Shown here in pieces: positions 12,451-24,583 of a stretch of DNA of 64,000 nucleotides. Positions within the stretch are counted from its first letter, which is position 1. Every line of letters begins with the position of its first letter. This stretch comes from Carex sylvatica (Eukaryota; Streptophyta; Magnoliopsida; Poales; Cyperaceae): assembly GCA_964058845.1 (NCBI GenBank), contig CAXKVR010000204.1:62001-126000 (forward strand), in the 5' to 3' direction. The notes beneath the pieces were generated by a model. It was not told the DNA's origin, did not search any database, and saw only the letters and a list, made by a program, of their open reading frames with translations. Both the position numbers and the translations under genes were made by a program.

Positions 12451-13559
12451 TGAGGACTACGTGATAGAAATTTTATAATTTTATGATCCTTCAGGGACCA
12501 ATGCAGCTTCAACTCACTGACCAATTTCTAAGAGGATTCTCTTCTTCATATCAACCAATAATCCTAACTTTTACTAGGTAAACACTTTTTTTTTCAAAAG
12601 ATATACAAGCAATGGTTTTTGGGAAATCAATTTACATGGAAATTGAGACCATTTAGTCCGGTATTGATTGTTCAGATAATCTTATGCTTTAATTTGAGAG
12701 GGTCATACGTCTGTGAAGAAATGCAAAGAAACATAAAAGCCACAAAAGAATGTCGAGTGTAGTATCTCCATCTTCATATTAACCAATAATCCTAATTTGT
12801 TCTCAAGGAACCATGGGATCCTCTTGTCAACAAAAAGGCAAAGAAAAATCACCACATGTCAATCCAGGAAAAAAAAAAAATACTTCATGTCGACTCAATT
12901 TGTACTAGCAACTCCCACACACACCAAGGCATAAAGAGAGACAAGAAACATGGTTAACAACTCCTTTCTGCATTTGACCAACCCTCATCAAAACGATGCA
13001 ACATCTCAAACACATCTGACCTCTTGGAAAGGCCTTGCCAAAAATTAAGCAATAAGTGCCATATTTACATAATTCATTGAATCATTACTCAGGATTTCTT
13101 CCAAATAAGAAAGATGTATGATTGCAAGTATCATACTCATCTGCAAAAATAAAAGAAAAAAAAGAATGAAATTCCGATAATATGATGCCAGCATGTAGTA
13201 TACTAATAAAATGTAAGCATGTAGTTATATAGCAGATTATTGAGATTTTTCCAGCATGTAGTTATACTAATAAAATGTAAGCAGAAGCAATTGAAGTTGC
13301 CAGGTAAAGCCTGTATATAACATGTGATGACAAGAGGATCCCCTGCACCACAAAACCCTGCCAAGAAAATCTGAGCCATTTATCTGCTCTTGGAATAGAA
13401 TAACAGCGCCCCTTAGATTCCGATAAACATCTCAGATCCTCTTGAGCATGGTACAGTACTAAAATTGATCTGATTACTGGTGCTAAGATGAGTTTCTTCA
13501 CTGAAGTTATGAATTTAAGGTGAAAAATGTAATGGACATTAATATAAAGAAATTATGAC
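12451..13559. other. Intergenic, 3' flank of the SFT2-like gene
   Basis: This lies between the foldback cluster and the stop codon of the minus-strand gene and must contain its 3' UTR. A duplicated phrase GCATGTAGTTATA...ACTAATAAAATGTAAGCA occurs around 13192-13280. No recognisable gene is present. Confidence 0.55.
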
Positions 13560-16000
13560 CTAAAACTCGGTGTCGAGGCAGGACACAAATATTTTCTGAA
13601 CCATCGATCGTGCAAAAGGGATATAGCTCAAACTATACCTGAAAAGCAAGAGTAGTCTCATCTAAAATTCAAATAGAGTCCAAAAGATATTACTTTATGT
13701 TACTTAACTATACCCCCTAACGGTGATTTATGAGATCTTGGTCACTCAACTTTAATGTTATCCAAATGAGATTCACCACTTCCATTTCTAAATAAAGTTG
13801 CACATAAGTTATAAGCTAATTATTCAAACTAATTTATTCAATTGTTAGCTATTTAATTGAGAAAAAATTTATAGTTTGTGTATAATTGAATTCAAGATGG
13901 AGGCAATGATCCTATTTGGATAAAAATTTAGAAATTTTAGAGACAAATCAGACAAATCAATGTTGCATGAGCAAGCATGGATAGTGGGTAAAGCTGAGTG
14001 ACCTATTGTGAAATGTATCCAGTTCCAAAGCACTAATCTTGAATAAAAATATGATTAAGTTTCAGGCATACCAAACGAGTGCCCCGAATTCTAAGATTAT
14101 AGCCAGCAGAGTTAACAGTTTGTTATGAACCTGTTTAACACGATAAAATTAGTAAAAGAAAAACAACATATCACACGCATGGCCACTTTCTGTTCTGATG
14201 TACATAACAAATGCACATATTCTATTATATGTGCATTTGTTATGTACCCATATAACTTGATTAAATAATGAATGGAACTTTAAACACAATGATGCAAATT
14301 TAATGTCATATTTTTTTTACATAATGTATCCTTGGCTTGAAGTTTACCATTTGAATTTTACCGGTAATGTTTCTGAGGGAAAAACTGAACTGAATGCAAC
14401 TAGGGGCCACGATCAGAATTCTTTGTTCCATGAATTTCCATAAAAATGTTATATACATAAACCAAATTCTCTAGCATGACTTACATAGAGAGCACAGAAA
14501 AGGGAGATTATTAGACTCGCAATGTAAATTGCAGTTGCATAAATGCGTACAGGATCAAGCATCATATCTAGTTGTCTTTTAGGACCTATCAAAAATGCTG
14601 TGCTGCCACCAAGTTAATCCAAATAAAGATAATATCAGATCACATAAAATAGACCAGCTATTATAAAGGGTTGAAATTTGAAAGGAAAAATCACCCGGAT
14701 TCCTTTTCTGATATGGTCTAAACTTAAACCCCATGACAGTAAACAAGTCAAGAATTATTATTTTTATCAAAACAGAATATGAGAAATACATAAAATGATG
14801 ACAAGACAAATAAACATATACAGACCTTCCTAGTGCCAGCAAATTGCCGAATGTAAATGTGATCCCAAACTTTATTGGATTGAAGAAAACAATCATGGAC
14901 TGCAAGGTTATTATTAAATAAAAGTAAAGTTATGCACCAATCACATTTTTTATCACCATAATGGTAGATACATGATGCCAAAAATTTAAACAAATTGCAC
15001 AAAATGTGATAGGATGGATGTTACTTTTTAATATGTGGACCAATAAATAAGCAACAAGCACAACAATTGTTTAAATTTAAATTAAGCATATGTCAATTCT
15101 CAAGATGATGCATTGATGTCTATTTAAGTCTACTTACACCAAAATTCAATACTGAGTACATGGATAAAATGTATCACACTTACCAGCAGCACACATGTTA
15201 TCCCAGAAACAAAGCATATGGCAAAACCGTAGAGTCTCTGCTTAGAATAACAAGAAAATAATGTAAATACAAAATGTTAGTTGCACGTGCAGAGGAATGC
15301 CTAAAATGTTAACTTGCATATCACAAACTGGTATGTTGTCTCTTTATCAGAAAATACACGTATAGACTGACGGTTCAGCAAAGAATATTAAACAAGAAGC
15401 ACCTTTAATTATCACTCAAATTGGTAACATAATTGTGGTAACTTTTTCTAAGCCAGCAGTCCTACTAATTTAATTTAAAACCATAGCTCACACTGAGCTT
15501 ATACTTAAAACTCCTCATCAATTGGAAATTATGCTAACAAGATTTAAGTGTTTCTCCATATCAACCTCAACTTGATATCTCCATATAAATAAGAAATGAT
15601 GTTAGGTCTATAAGTAGAGCTATAATGTGGCTTTCAGTTAAAAAAAAAACACAAACAAGTACAAAAGAGGTTTTGGTTTAAGATAATTATTCAAACCATT
15701 GAGACGCCTAATCATACACACAGAAATTCGACTAGAAACCCAGATCTACAGCAAGAGATATCAGATCTGTAACTGAGACACAGCTAAATACAAAATAAAA
15801 AGGCATGTGATTCACGCTCAGTATGAGATTCAGAGAGAGAGGAAAAAAAGGAAGAGTGTGACCTGAGTAGTAGAGAGCGTACACTGTCGATTGAAATCGT
15901 CGATGAAAGAGGAAGACTCCTCCCGCACCGCCGCCTCCTCGTCCACCTCCATTCCAACCAGCATCTTCGCCCTCTCCAGTGCTCTGTTCATCTGCTCCAT
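13560..16000 (-). CDS. SFT2-like vesicle transport protein (Got1/Sft2 family), six exons
   Basis: Small multi-pass membrane protein of the Got1/Sft2 family, known in yeast for a role in vesicle fusion at the Golgi. Minus-strand exons in order: 16000-15863, 15237-15184, 14899-14826, 14602-14485, 14130-14072 and 13638-13560. They total 522 bases (173 aa), the usual family length, and every junction is GT-AG and in phase. The N-terminal cytosolic part starts MEQMNRALERAKMLVGMEVD. It is followed by about four hydrophobic segments around LYGFAICFVSGITCVLL, FFNPIKFGITFTFGNLLAL, IYATAIYIASLIISLFCALY and LLTLLAIILEFGALVWYSLS. The conserved loop FLIGPKRQLDMMLDPVR and the C-terminal CLDTEF match plant homologues as I know them. 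Convergent with ClpX. Nothing looks broken. Confidence 0.95.
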
Positions 16001-16130
16001 TGTTAAGGTCAGTAGCGAGACCGAGCGAACGAGAGAGAGAGAGAGAGAGAGAGAGGGCAGTGGCGGTGGTCTGTTGTTGTCAGAATGTCAGTTCAGGACT
16101 TCAGGTTACGCCGGGTAGTGGTTGAGAAGC
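16001..16130 (-). promoter_or_regulatory. 5' leader of the SFT2-like gene with GA/CT tract
   Basis: An uninterrupted GA run at about 16031-16055 (CT-rich on the coding strand) lies directly upstream of the start codon. This mirrors the CT leader of ClpX. No clear TATA box is visible. Confidence 0.5.
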
Positions 16131-16400
16131 GACGGTGAAATTATCAAATAGACTTGGGTTGCGGGTTCACAGAGACTGAAAGTGGGGCCAGACCAACCCG
16201 CGGATCAAAACAGAAAACGTAATTTGCCTACTTTTTTTTTTTTTGACAAATGGATCCGATAACCCGATTTTTTTCATTCATTGGTGATCAGCTGGTCCAG
16301 GTCGCAACCATACGCCGAATGGATCAGGAGAAGCTCGGCCCAATCCAGCCCAACCTTTTGATTCAAACTTCAAAGCAATATAAATGTACACCATTCTAGC

Positions 16401-16997
16401 TAGTGGTTTGCAATTACCCGATGGAGGCGGACCCGATCCGTACCCGCCCGTGTCCGTTACCCGGGTTATCCGTGCCCGAGCCCGGATATGGGTCGGGTAA
16501 ACGGGTACACGGGTACGGGTAAAAAACGGGTAGGGTACGGTTATTTGGTTCAAAACCCGAGCAAACCCGGTCCGATTTACGCTCGACCCGACCCGACCCG
16601 ACCCAACCGACCCGACCCGGACCTGTACCCGACCTGGCCCGACCCGGACCCGACCCCAAACCTGTACCCGTACCCGTACCCGAACCCATTAAAAAATTCA
16701 AAAAAATTCAAAAAAATTCAAAAAATTCAAAAAAATTCAAATTTTTTTGAAATTTCGAATTTCCCGCCTAAAAAAACAGGAAAAAAAAAAAACGGGTACC
16801 CGACCCGGACCGCCATACCCGTGCCGGGTACCACGGGCACGGGTAAAACTCGGGTAGGGTACGGTTTTTGAAAATTATACCCGAGTATATCCGACCCGAG
16901 ATACCCGTTTACCCGACCTACCCGTACCCGACCCAAACCCATACCCGACCCCGGGTAAACCCGGTCCGCCCGAACCCGGTCCGAGAGCAGCCCTCTA
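16401..16997. mobile_element. hAT-type non-autonomous element made of CCCG/GGGT repeats
   Basis: The element is bounded by a perfect 8-bp target duplication, ATTCTAGC (16393-16400 and 16998-17005). Its ends are TAGTGGTTTGCA and, inverted, TAGAGGGCTGCT: short imperfect inverted repeats typical of hAT. The interior is far more GC-rich than the rest of the window. It is built from ACGGGTACGGGTA on one side and CCGACCCGACCC on the other, around an A-rich centre with a repeated AAAAAATTC, so it folds back on itself. No transposase is encoded. Confidence 0.88.
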
Positions 16998-17142
16998 ATT
17001 CTAGCACATGTCAGTTTATTATCCCTAACGGTCCACATTTTATTGTGTATTTTACTTTTCTTGTGGCAGTTAGTACAGGGCTACAGGCTGGATTGCCGGA
17101 ACTTCTATTATTTAGTACTTAAATAGGTATTTCAGTTTTTAT

Positions 17143-17878
17143 CAAGGTTCTAAATAGCGATTATAGCGGCATAGTGGGGAGACAAAAAAAAAGCTATTGC
17201 GAATAGCATAGCTATCATACATAGCGTTTTTTCCTTTTCAAATTTTATATTATATATTTCTACTAATTATCAACATAATCAATAGGAGAATGGAGGTAAC
17301 AACTAAATCACAACTAATCTAAGTTTATACTTTTTATCAATTATGCAAATGAAAAGGAAAAAAATAATCTAAAAAGTAATATTATTTAATAGTTCATATT
17401 ACATAGTATTACATATTATAATAGACAAAAAATAATAATTTTATAAGGTAAATAAAGTCAGTATACATATTTAAATATTTTATATATAATAATAATACTA
17501 ATAATCAAAATTAGCTTTCAATTGAAACGAATGATAATACTTTTATAAATGAATACTATACGAAGAGCAATCAAAAGGAAGAATTAATATTTTAATATTT
17601 CTCAATATAGAATGAGAGAATAAATCATGCACAAATAAAAACAGAAGCATATAGTCTGGTTTAGCATACTTATCGTAGAAGACCATACAAAATTAAAAAT
17701 AGGAATAAAAGAACAGAAGTCCATATAAATTGTAAAAAAAAAAAACCCATGTAGCTTAGCGTGTCGCATTTAGTGGTAATAGCGGTCGTAGCTGAGTTAG
17801 CGCACTTTTATCTCGTAGCGTAGCGTTTATGGTTCGGAAAAGCTATAGCGCCGCTATAGCTAGCTATTTAGAACCCTG
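17143..17878. mobile_element. hAT non-autonomous element, 736 bp
   Basis: It starts CAAGGTTCTAAATAGC and ends GCTATTTAGAACCCTG (terminal inverted repeats of 16 bases with one mismatch). It is flanked by a perfect 8-bp duplication GTTTTTAT at 17135-17142 and 17879-17886. Subterminal regions are rich in the short motif TAGCG/CGCTA, a likely transposase-binding array. The interior is AT-rich and non-coding. Confidence 0.92.
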
Positions 17879-17929
17879 GTTTTTATTGTTCAAATATTGG
17901 TAAGATCACACTCACTCCTATATTAGAAT

Positions 17930-18290
17930 GAGGCTGTGGTGATATTCATGTCACAATTTGATTTGTATCATGGATTTATATCTTCGTTTTTAAGTTTAAA
18001 TAGTCCATCTGAATATTCATATGAAAATGTACATATAGCCTAAATTTTATAATTTTGTACAAAAATAATAATTTTTTTTAAATAGATAGAAAATTACTAG
18101 TTTTGGATCATTAAATTAAGTGATTTTCTATTTATCTAAAAATAATAAAAAATTTAAAAATATAAAAGATGGTCATAAAGTTTATTTTTATATAGAGATC
18201 TTGTTAAACGGTTCAGATTGACTGTTTGAATTTTGCAAATGAAAATTTGAATCTATATTGCAGATCGTATGTAATACGAATATCACCATC
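17930..18290. mobile_element. Degenerate foldback MITE
   Basis: Outer ends GTGGTGATATTC (17936) and GAATATCACCAT (18279) are inverted. Inner arms around AATAGATAGAAAATTACT and its complement near 18125 pair across a short centre. The inner segment ATCTTGTTAAACGGTTCAGA relates it to the foldback family at 11965 and 33748. Confidence 0.6.
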
Positions 18291-18424
18291 TATAATTATA
18301 TATTTGTTTTGAAGCTGAAAATAAAATGTCTAAAATTTGCTATCCAATTATTTAGCCATGAACATCATAGGGTCCAAAATACCTATAATTTAAATTTGAG
18401 ATAATTTGAGTGTTAATTTTATCA

Positions 18425-18790
18425 AGAGAAGAGTGAGGGTAGACTAATATGCATTTTATACAACGGTTCATGCTATGAATTTATATTTGTGTATTTAAAG
18501 TTCAAATAGATCGATCTGAACCATTCAATATGATCTATGTATAAAAATATATTTGCAGATCAATTTTTTTTACTATTTTTTTAGAGTGGTATAAAATCGC
18601 TTGATTTGAGAAATTTTGGACCATTCAAAAGCAACGATTTTTTACATATTTAAAAAATAATAAAATAATTCTAAAAACACATAAAATTTGATCTACAAGT
18701 ACATTTTAATATGAAAATTATATTTAACGTTTTAGATTGACTGTTTAAACTTTAAAATAAGAAAAAAATTCTAGTGTGCCCGTACATACT
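18425..18790. mobile_element. Old foldback MITE of the same family
   Basis: It contains paired arms around ACGGTTCATGCT... / ...AACGTTTTAGATTGACTG and the family phrase AAATTTGATCTACAAGTACA. Termini are too eroded to define exact ends or a target duplication. Confidence 0.4.
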
Positions 18791-20140
18791 TTTGAAATAA
18801 CCAATTTACTAATAAAACCACTTTAATATTTAATATCCCCATAAAATCTTAATTAACATTTTTTTTCTATTCTCTTTGATTTAATTAACTTTTTATTTAG
18901 TTATTTAAAAAATTCAATTGACAAATATATATAACTTTTCTTTTTGTGGAGAAGCGACAAATATATAACCTTTCTCTTTCCTTTCTCCTTCCCTATTTAA
19001 TTAATTTGGAGGTTTCCTGTTTTGGTCAACTGTCATGCTTCTTTCAGCCTTCGTATTTGTTTCACTTGTATGATTCAAAAGCTTGAGCTGTATAATTTGT
19101 TTACTCAGAATTCTACAGTGCATTATCCACATTTAACTCATTACAAACCTTGAGTTAACCAAAAAAAATATCCAAAAAAATAACCTCTCTTTCACTGAGG
19201 TTAACTAACTCATTTAACTCATTAGTTTTTGAAAGAGAGGTTATTTGAAAAAAAAAAATTCTCAAATAACCTCTCTTTCACTGTGTAGCAAATGACACAC
19301 TGTTTCACATATAAAGAAAAGAAAAGAATATAACTGAAGGAAATACAAAGAAGAGAAGATGAACATAAAATAACACAACCATGCACGTGTGCATATCAAT
19401 CAAGGCTCATGTATATAGCAAGAGGTTCGAGAATACTTCGATTGTAGTTGGTTCGAGAATTTCTTTTTGCAATTGAGACAAGACAAGAGAAATTAATTAG
19501 AATGTAACATACAGTGAAAAATACATCATTTATTTTTCCGAAGTACCTTAAACAGAGGCCACAAATACCTGATTAAATAAAAAGGTCGTAGACGGGACGC
19601 TATTTGATTTTCCTACTTGAATGTCTCACTATTACTTAGTCATAACAGAGATCCTATAACCAATTAACCATTATATATAGCTGTCATTATAGTCAATTTC
19701 AAATATCTCTTTTTAATTGGATTTGTAGGTGTGATTTATTATGATTGCTACATAAAAATAACTTTATAATTTAACGGTTAGTGTGATTTTGAAATAGACG
19801 CATGTTAATTAATTGTGTTGAGATAATTTTGTTTTGGGTTCGTCGATCGATAAGCGCATGCATATCATATTATCATTCGTAAATGACAATTTATGTCAAT
19901 GACATACAAATTTAATAGAAAGAATAACTATATGAAACCATTCATTTCCATCCCTCCATCATTCCCTCATTTTTTAAACAGATTTTAACTTCTATAAATT
20001 AACTTAACTAACTAATTTAATTAAATTTATTCAAAACACTGTAGTCTTTTAAATTTAATTAAATTCATAGATATAAATATTTAGAAGATAATAAATTAAT
20101 ACTTGCAAACTAAGATATTAATACTTGCATGTCTAACTTG
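18791..20140. other. Intergenic AT-rich DNA with a strong short hairpin at 19170-19285
   Basis: No gene is seen. AATAACCTCTCTTTCACTG occurs twice (near 19180 and 19265), with its inverse GAAAGAGAGGTTATTTGA between them (near 19230). The middle copy can therefore pair with either neighbour. It could be the core of a small foldback element. Confidence 0.5.
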
Positions 20141-20149
20141 ATATGACCA

Positions 20150-20592
20150 GTGTTTTAATAATCGGTTCTTATTCGGTATTCGGAAAGTCACCGAATACCG
20201 CATATACGGTATGCGGCGTATATTCGGATTTTTATTCAGATTTTCAAATAAAAAATCATACGCATTAACTCTAATAAACATAGGTAAACACAGATAAACA
20301 TTACAAATAAAAATAAATAAAACATAACATAAGTTAGAACAAACTAACAACTCATAGTACAAATTACAAAAATACAAATAAGCATAAATAAAACATAAGT
20401 TCAAACTTATTCGGTTCTTATTCGATTTTTATTCGGAAAAATTCGGTCAAATAGATAATATGCGGAAAAAAATATGCGGCCGAATATGCGGTCGAATATT
20501 CAAAATCGAATATTGGACCGAATACTCATTTTCTATTCGGATTCCAACCGAATACGAATATTCGGCCGACTAAACCGATTTTTAAAACAATG
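20150..20592. mobile_element. hAT-like element rich in ATTCGG/CCGAAT
   Basis: The left end CAGTGTTTTAATAATCGG and the right end CCGATTTTTAAAACAATG are inverted repeats. The subterminal parts are packed with TATTCGG and CCGAATA motifs in both orientations. I could not confirm an 8-bp target duplication, so the superfamily rests on the terminal sequence type. Confidence 0.6.
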
Positions 20593-21315
20593 TTTATACC
20601 TATACTTGTAAGTATTTATCTCCAATCGTGGAACCCGCATCTCCGCGTCAGCCTTCTCCAATTGTCCCTGCGTCAACCTTTGTCTAACAAAAATAGTTGA
20701 CCACATAATGATAAATACTTCAGTGCATAGGTATAAATACTTGTAATACCTTATATTAATACTTTTAAATGTCAGCAGTGTCATTTGTAGAAAATACTAG
20801 ATATAAATACCTGTGTAACGATGAGCTCGAAAGTATGTTAGCATGGATCTCATTTGAAATATAAAATTGCATAGAAGATGTTCATGGTTTTAGATTCACA
20901 AAATTTCTTATAGATCGTGAGAAATATAGACAAGATTGAACAAATAAAATTGAAGGGATAATAAGGAGATAAGAGTGGAGAGACAATTATCACAGTCCTA
21001 ATGGAAAGTATGATTCACATTTATAATGTATCGTGCACGTATGATAAGTGAAAAATACAATGAATTGCCCCCTTTTAAATTATAAATTTGTAGCAATTGC
21101 AATCGGATTAATTATATATAAAAACAATTTTTTGGACAGTACAATTAAGAAAGCAAATAATTACATAATATATTAATCTCTCTGATCCGATCCTCTAACC
21201 ATCTCTCTAAATTAATTCATGGTGCAACAAATGTGCTACCTAGAGAATTAAATGATTCAGAGGAGGTCAGAAACTGGCACAGTGACAGTACAGAGGAAGA
21301 AACATCTGTGATAGG

Positions 21316-21527
21316 AGATAGTAGTAGGTCCGATGGACATTGGACTCACTTTTAAGTTCAATTAGCTCTATTGCCGTACGATTAGCATTAAGATCTGTGC
21401 GCACGGAAATTAATAAAAAATCATATGGACTTTTATACGGAGTGCACGAATCTTGATGCAATTGGATGACCAGATCACCCATCGAACCAAAGTAGGTCCA
21501 ATGGGCATCGGACCTACTCCGAAGTGC
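21316..21527. mobile_element. Mutator-like MITE with 9-bp target duplication
   Basis: It is flanked by a perfect 9-bp repeat TGTGATAGG (21307-21315 and 21528-21536), the duplication size of Mutator-like elements. Internal inverted segments AGTAGGTCCGATGGACATTG and CAATGGGCATCGGACCTACT pair. It is inserted inside unit Z. Confidence 0.75.
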
Positions 21528-21582
21528 TGTGATAGGAATAAGAAAACGAAATTAAACAGGGGAAGATACATCTGTGATATGG

Positions 21583-21800
21583 GAATTCGTATCGTCTGCA
21601 TTAACTCAAAAATGAATCTTTTGCGTTAATCCATATGGACCTTCTGATCAATTTTAAGATTCATAAAAATTAAATCTGCACTAATATTGATGACCTCATA
21701 TGTTTTAGGCCAATGCCGGATGGGCTTCATTTACAATTAGATGATCGATATCTATTAACTCAAAAGAGCATCTTTTGAGTTAATGCAAATGATGCGGACT
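21583..21800. mobile_element. MITE with TCTGCATTAACTCAAAA ends (copy 1)
   Basis: The ends GAATTCGTATCGTCTGCATT and, inverted, AACTCAAAAG / CTTTTGAGTTAATGCAAATG form terminal inverted repeats. The interior carries AAATCTGCACTAATATT. Related copies follow at 22568 and 22850, and one lies after gene C. Confidence 0.75.
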
Positions 21801-21821
21801 CGTGATATGGGGGGTTTGACT

Positions 21822-22363
21822 TAGGAGTGTAAACGAGCTGGGCCTTAGCTTGGCTCGTTTATTTTGATCCGAGTCTAGATCGAATGAGCTGGACCTAGGT
21901 CACCCGAGCCAAAAACCCTTGGCTCGCTCGTAACAAGCCAGTCCGAACTAGCTCGCGAGCTGACGAGCTGGCTCGCTGGGCTTTATTAGACTGTTATTAT
22001 ACAAATTAAAAAATATAAAAATAAGAAAACTCGTTTAAAAAATTTAAGAAATCGTACTGTAGGCACATCTTCAAGTAACTGAAACCCATATCCTTTCTTC
22101 CCAGACTAAAAATACATCAATTTTGCATAATTGTGTCTTTGAAAATGAAACTGAACTTAAAATTATACAGGGCTAAACCCTAAATCTACAGTAACTTAAC
22201 GAGCCGAGCTGACCTGATCCGAGCTGACTCCTGACTCAGCTTGTTTATTTTGACCCGAGCCTGAGCCAAACTAGCTCGTTAACAGCTCGATCCACTACCG
22301 AGTGAATTGTTAACGAGCAAGCTAGAGGCGAGCCACGAATCGCAAGCTTTTTGTGCAGCCCTA
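21822..22363. mobile_element. hAT element rich in GAGCTCG/CGAGCC motifs
   Basis: It begins TAGGAGTGTAAACGAGC and ends GCTTTTTGTGCAGCCCTA. The flanks GTTTGACT (21814-21821) and ATTTGACT (22364-22371) are an 8-bp duplication with one mismatch. Many GCTCG and CGAGC motifs occur in both subterminal regions. It is non-coding. Confidence 0.8.
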
Positions 22364-22567
22364 ATTTGACTAGAGAGGAAAGATAGCCCCCCACGTGTTC
22401 CAAATATAACTCGGCGAAAAATGAAAGTAAACTGTCGCCACGCGAAGCGATCGCTGCAAAATGTTTTTTGTTTTAGGAACGCTCCAAAATGTAAGCATGC
22501 AGCTCAGGCAAACTACTTTATAAGTCTAGTCACTTGACTTGAATTTTGACACCCAAAGATAGTTGAA

Positions 22568-22802
22568 CGCGTATCCTCTGCATTAACTGAAAATGAAATT
22601 TTTTGAGTTCAACCGTCTAATTTTAAACGGAACAAATTCAACTCATGTTTATAATATAGTGGGTCTATTAATATAATATAGTGGATCTTTTAATATTAAT
22701 GTAGATTTATTCGGTACGAATCTTAAAATAAATTAGATAATTAAAATTCATTAACTCACAAGATTACCTTTTGAGGTAATGCAAGGATATGAATTCAAGA
22801 TA
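22568..22802. mobile_element. MITE with TCTGCATTAACTCAAAA ends (copy 2)
   Basis: The left end CGTATCCTCTGCATTAACTG and right end AGGTAATGCAAGGATATGAATTC are inverted. The middle contains TAATATAGTGGGTCTATTAA and a related repeat. Confidence 0.7.
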
Positions 22803-22849
22803 ATTTACACTCGGTTGCATCATCAATCTACCAACATAGCTAGGAATTC

Positions 22850-23052
22850 ATATCCTCTGCATTAACTCAAAAAAAAAATCTTTTGAGATCATCTGATATG
22901 TTTTAAGATTCGTGCAAATTAAATCTGCACTAATATTAAATGTTCCTTATGTTATTGACAAGAGTCAAATTAACTATGTTTAAAATTAGACGGTTGAAAT
23001 TCATTAACTCAAAAGATTATCTTTTGAGTTAATGCACGAGATACGCATTCGC
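22850..23052. mobile_element. MITE with TCTGCATTAACTCAAAA ends (copy 3)
   Basis: The left end GAATTCATATCCTCTGCATT and right end TTTTGAGTTAATGCACGAGA / TACGCATTC are inverted. It carries the same AAATCTGCACTAATATTAAA interior as copy 1. Confidence 0.72.
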
Positions 23053-24420
23053 TAGCTAGGATCGAAAGAAATCTCTAGGAAATATTTTTGTTCGACTTGT
23101 TTTAAGAAACATACACAGTTGATCTAAATGAATATTGAAGGACACATATAAATATTAAAGCGGCACACACACATCTTAAAAAAAGTTGGATGGAAGCGCT
23201 ATCCATCCAACCCAAATTAAATCTGATAGACATAAATACTTGTTCTACTCCATATTAGAAGAGAAAATGAGAAATGAGAGATATAATTTGAACTAAACAT
23301 AAATTTTTAGTAATTCTCTAGTAAAAAAAAAAATTATATATGAGGATAAGCAAGACATGTACATAGTATATTGGGTTCAAAATTATTTTGCATAATAATT
23401 TTAATACTTTTTTAAAACTTTTTTTTAAACTATTTTAAAGATCAATGCAAAATTGTTATTTTATTTAAAACTTCTGAACCATAAAAGACAATAATTTTGT
23501 ACTTATTTTAAAAATAAGTATATATTTTTTAATTTGTTTGTAAAATTTAGTCTCCAAGCACAATTTATTTTGAAAATTATGTTGAGTAGTTTGATTTGCT
23601 GCAGTTTGGACTTGAAATCGCAAAATATGGACTCAAATCTAAACATAACCTTTAATTTGCGATGTACATTAGCCAATCTATACTCGTTAAGTCTCTCATC
23701 ATTACTAAATTACGAATTTTTTTTGATATGTTTCATAAATCGGGCATTATGATTTTGATGCGACAATGTAATTTTAAAACAATAATTAAATGTTTTGTAA
23801 GATTAAATAAATTTCTTTTCATGATAATTTAATGTTTACGCAAAATAGTAATTAAGGAAGTTCATTTTTACAAAAATTAAAATGATTGAATTAATTGAAT
23901 AAATAAGGTTATATAAGTTGAGAGGACACATTTTACTTATTACTCTGAATCATATTTTAATTTTTATAATATTTACCAATGAAAGAAATCTAAAAAATAT
24001 ATAAGATTTTTATAATCACAATTAATCCTTATCAATTAATTAAATTTAATTTAAATGTCTACTACATGTGTTCAATAAAATTACATGATCATCAGTACTG
24101 CATTAAGCAATATTAATTGTCTCGAAACGAAACGCAGGCCGGAAACAATCTTAGACTAAATAATTTGTTTTCTATTACGTATATATATATATATATATAA
24201 TATGGGGAGTTGGCTCCATTGTGGTTAATTTCCTCGTCCCTCAAAAACGCTTATAACAGAAAAATCACTTTCGACTGATCGAAAATGAATAAGTTATCTT
24301 CTTCATATTAATTTGCATCCAATATTTTAGAAGCCGTCTAAGTGGCATTCCATTTTGATTCCAACAAAGTCTGACTAAGATAGTGACGGGTAGTAGGTAT
24401 AGGGTTTGCAGAGAGAAAGA

Positions 24421-24583
24421 TATGGTAAAGGAGGGAGACTATCAACGTCAATGGTTAGTTAGATCCAACAATTAATAAAAAGTTCAAAATAATTACAGCA
24501 CTGTCACTTGTGACGTATATCATCTGTGCTAAAACACATCCGATAGAAAAGAGACGATAACAAAAATATTTTTTGTAGTAGTG
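24421..24583. mobile_element. Truncated right end of CACTA-2 carried by the segmental duplication
   Basis: GGTAAAGGAGGGAGACTATC through TTTTTTGTAGTAGTG is nearly identical to the last ~165 bases of the complete CACTA at 41787-45303. Only the right terminus is present, and it starts abruptly after unit Z. It was therefore copied along with the upstream region of gene C rather than inserted here independently. Confidence 0.88.

Larger units (their letters stand above)
21061..24420. repeat. Unit Z: promoter-side remnant of a fifth monooxygenase unit
   Basis: 21105-21250 (CTCTCTGATCCGATCCTC, then AATTAATTCATGGTGCAAC) matches the distal upstream block of genes A (24720-24880), C (45470-45600) and D (54790-54930). 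23690-24060 matches the stretch 55955-56200 upstream of D, and 24340-24415 carries the proximal phrase AAGATAGTGACGGGTAG. The order is conserved, but the unit is split by several MITEs and a hAT element and ends without an exon at about 24420, where duplicated CACTA sequence begins. Confidence 0.7.

Noticed and set aside
13262..13501. 79-codon minus-strand frame as the last SFT2-like exon
   Set aside because: The real final exon (YSLSYIPFARS... to CLDTEF) is at 13638-13560 and ends with a stop, so the frame at 13262-13501 is downstream of the gene.
16278..17122. Long Pro/Tyr- and Gly-rich reading frames on both strands
   Set aside because: They arise from the CCCG/GGGT repeats of the hAT element. 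Both strands are open only because of the repeat composition.
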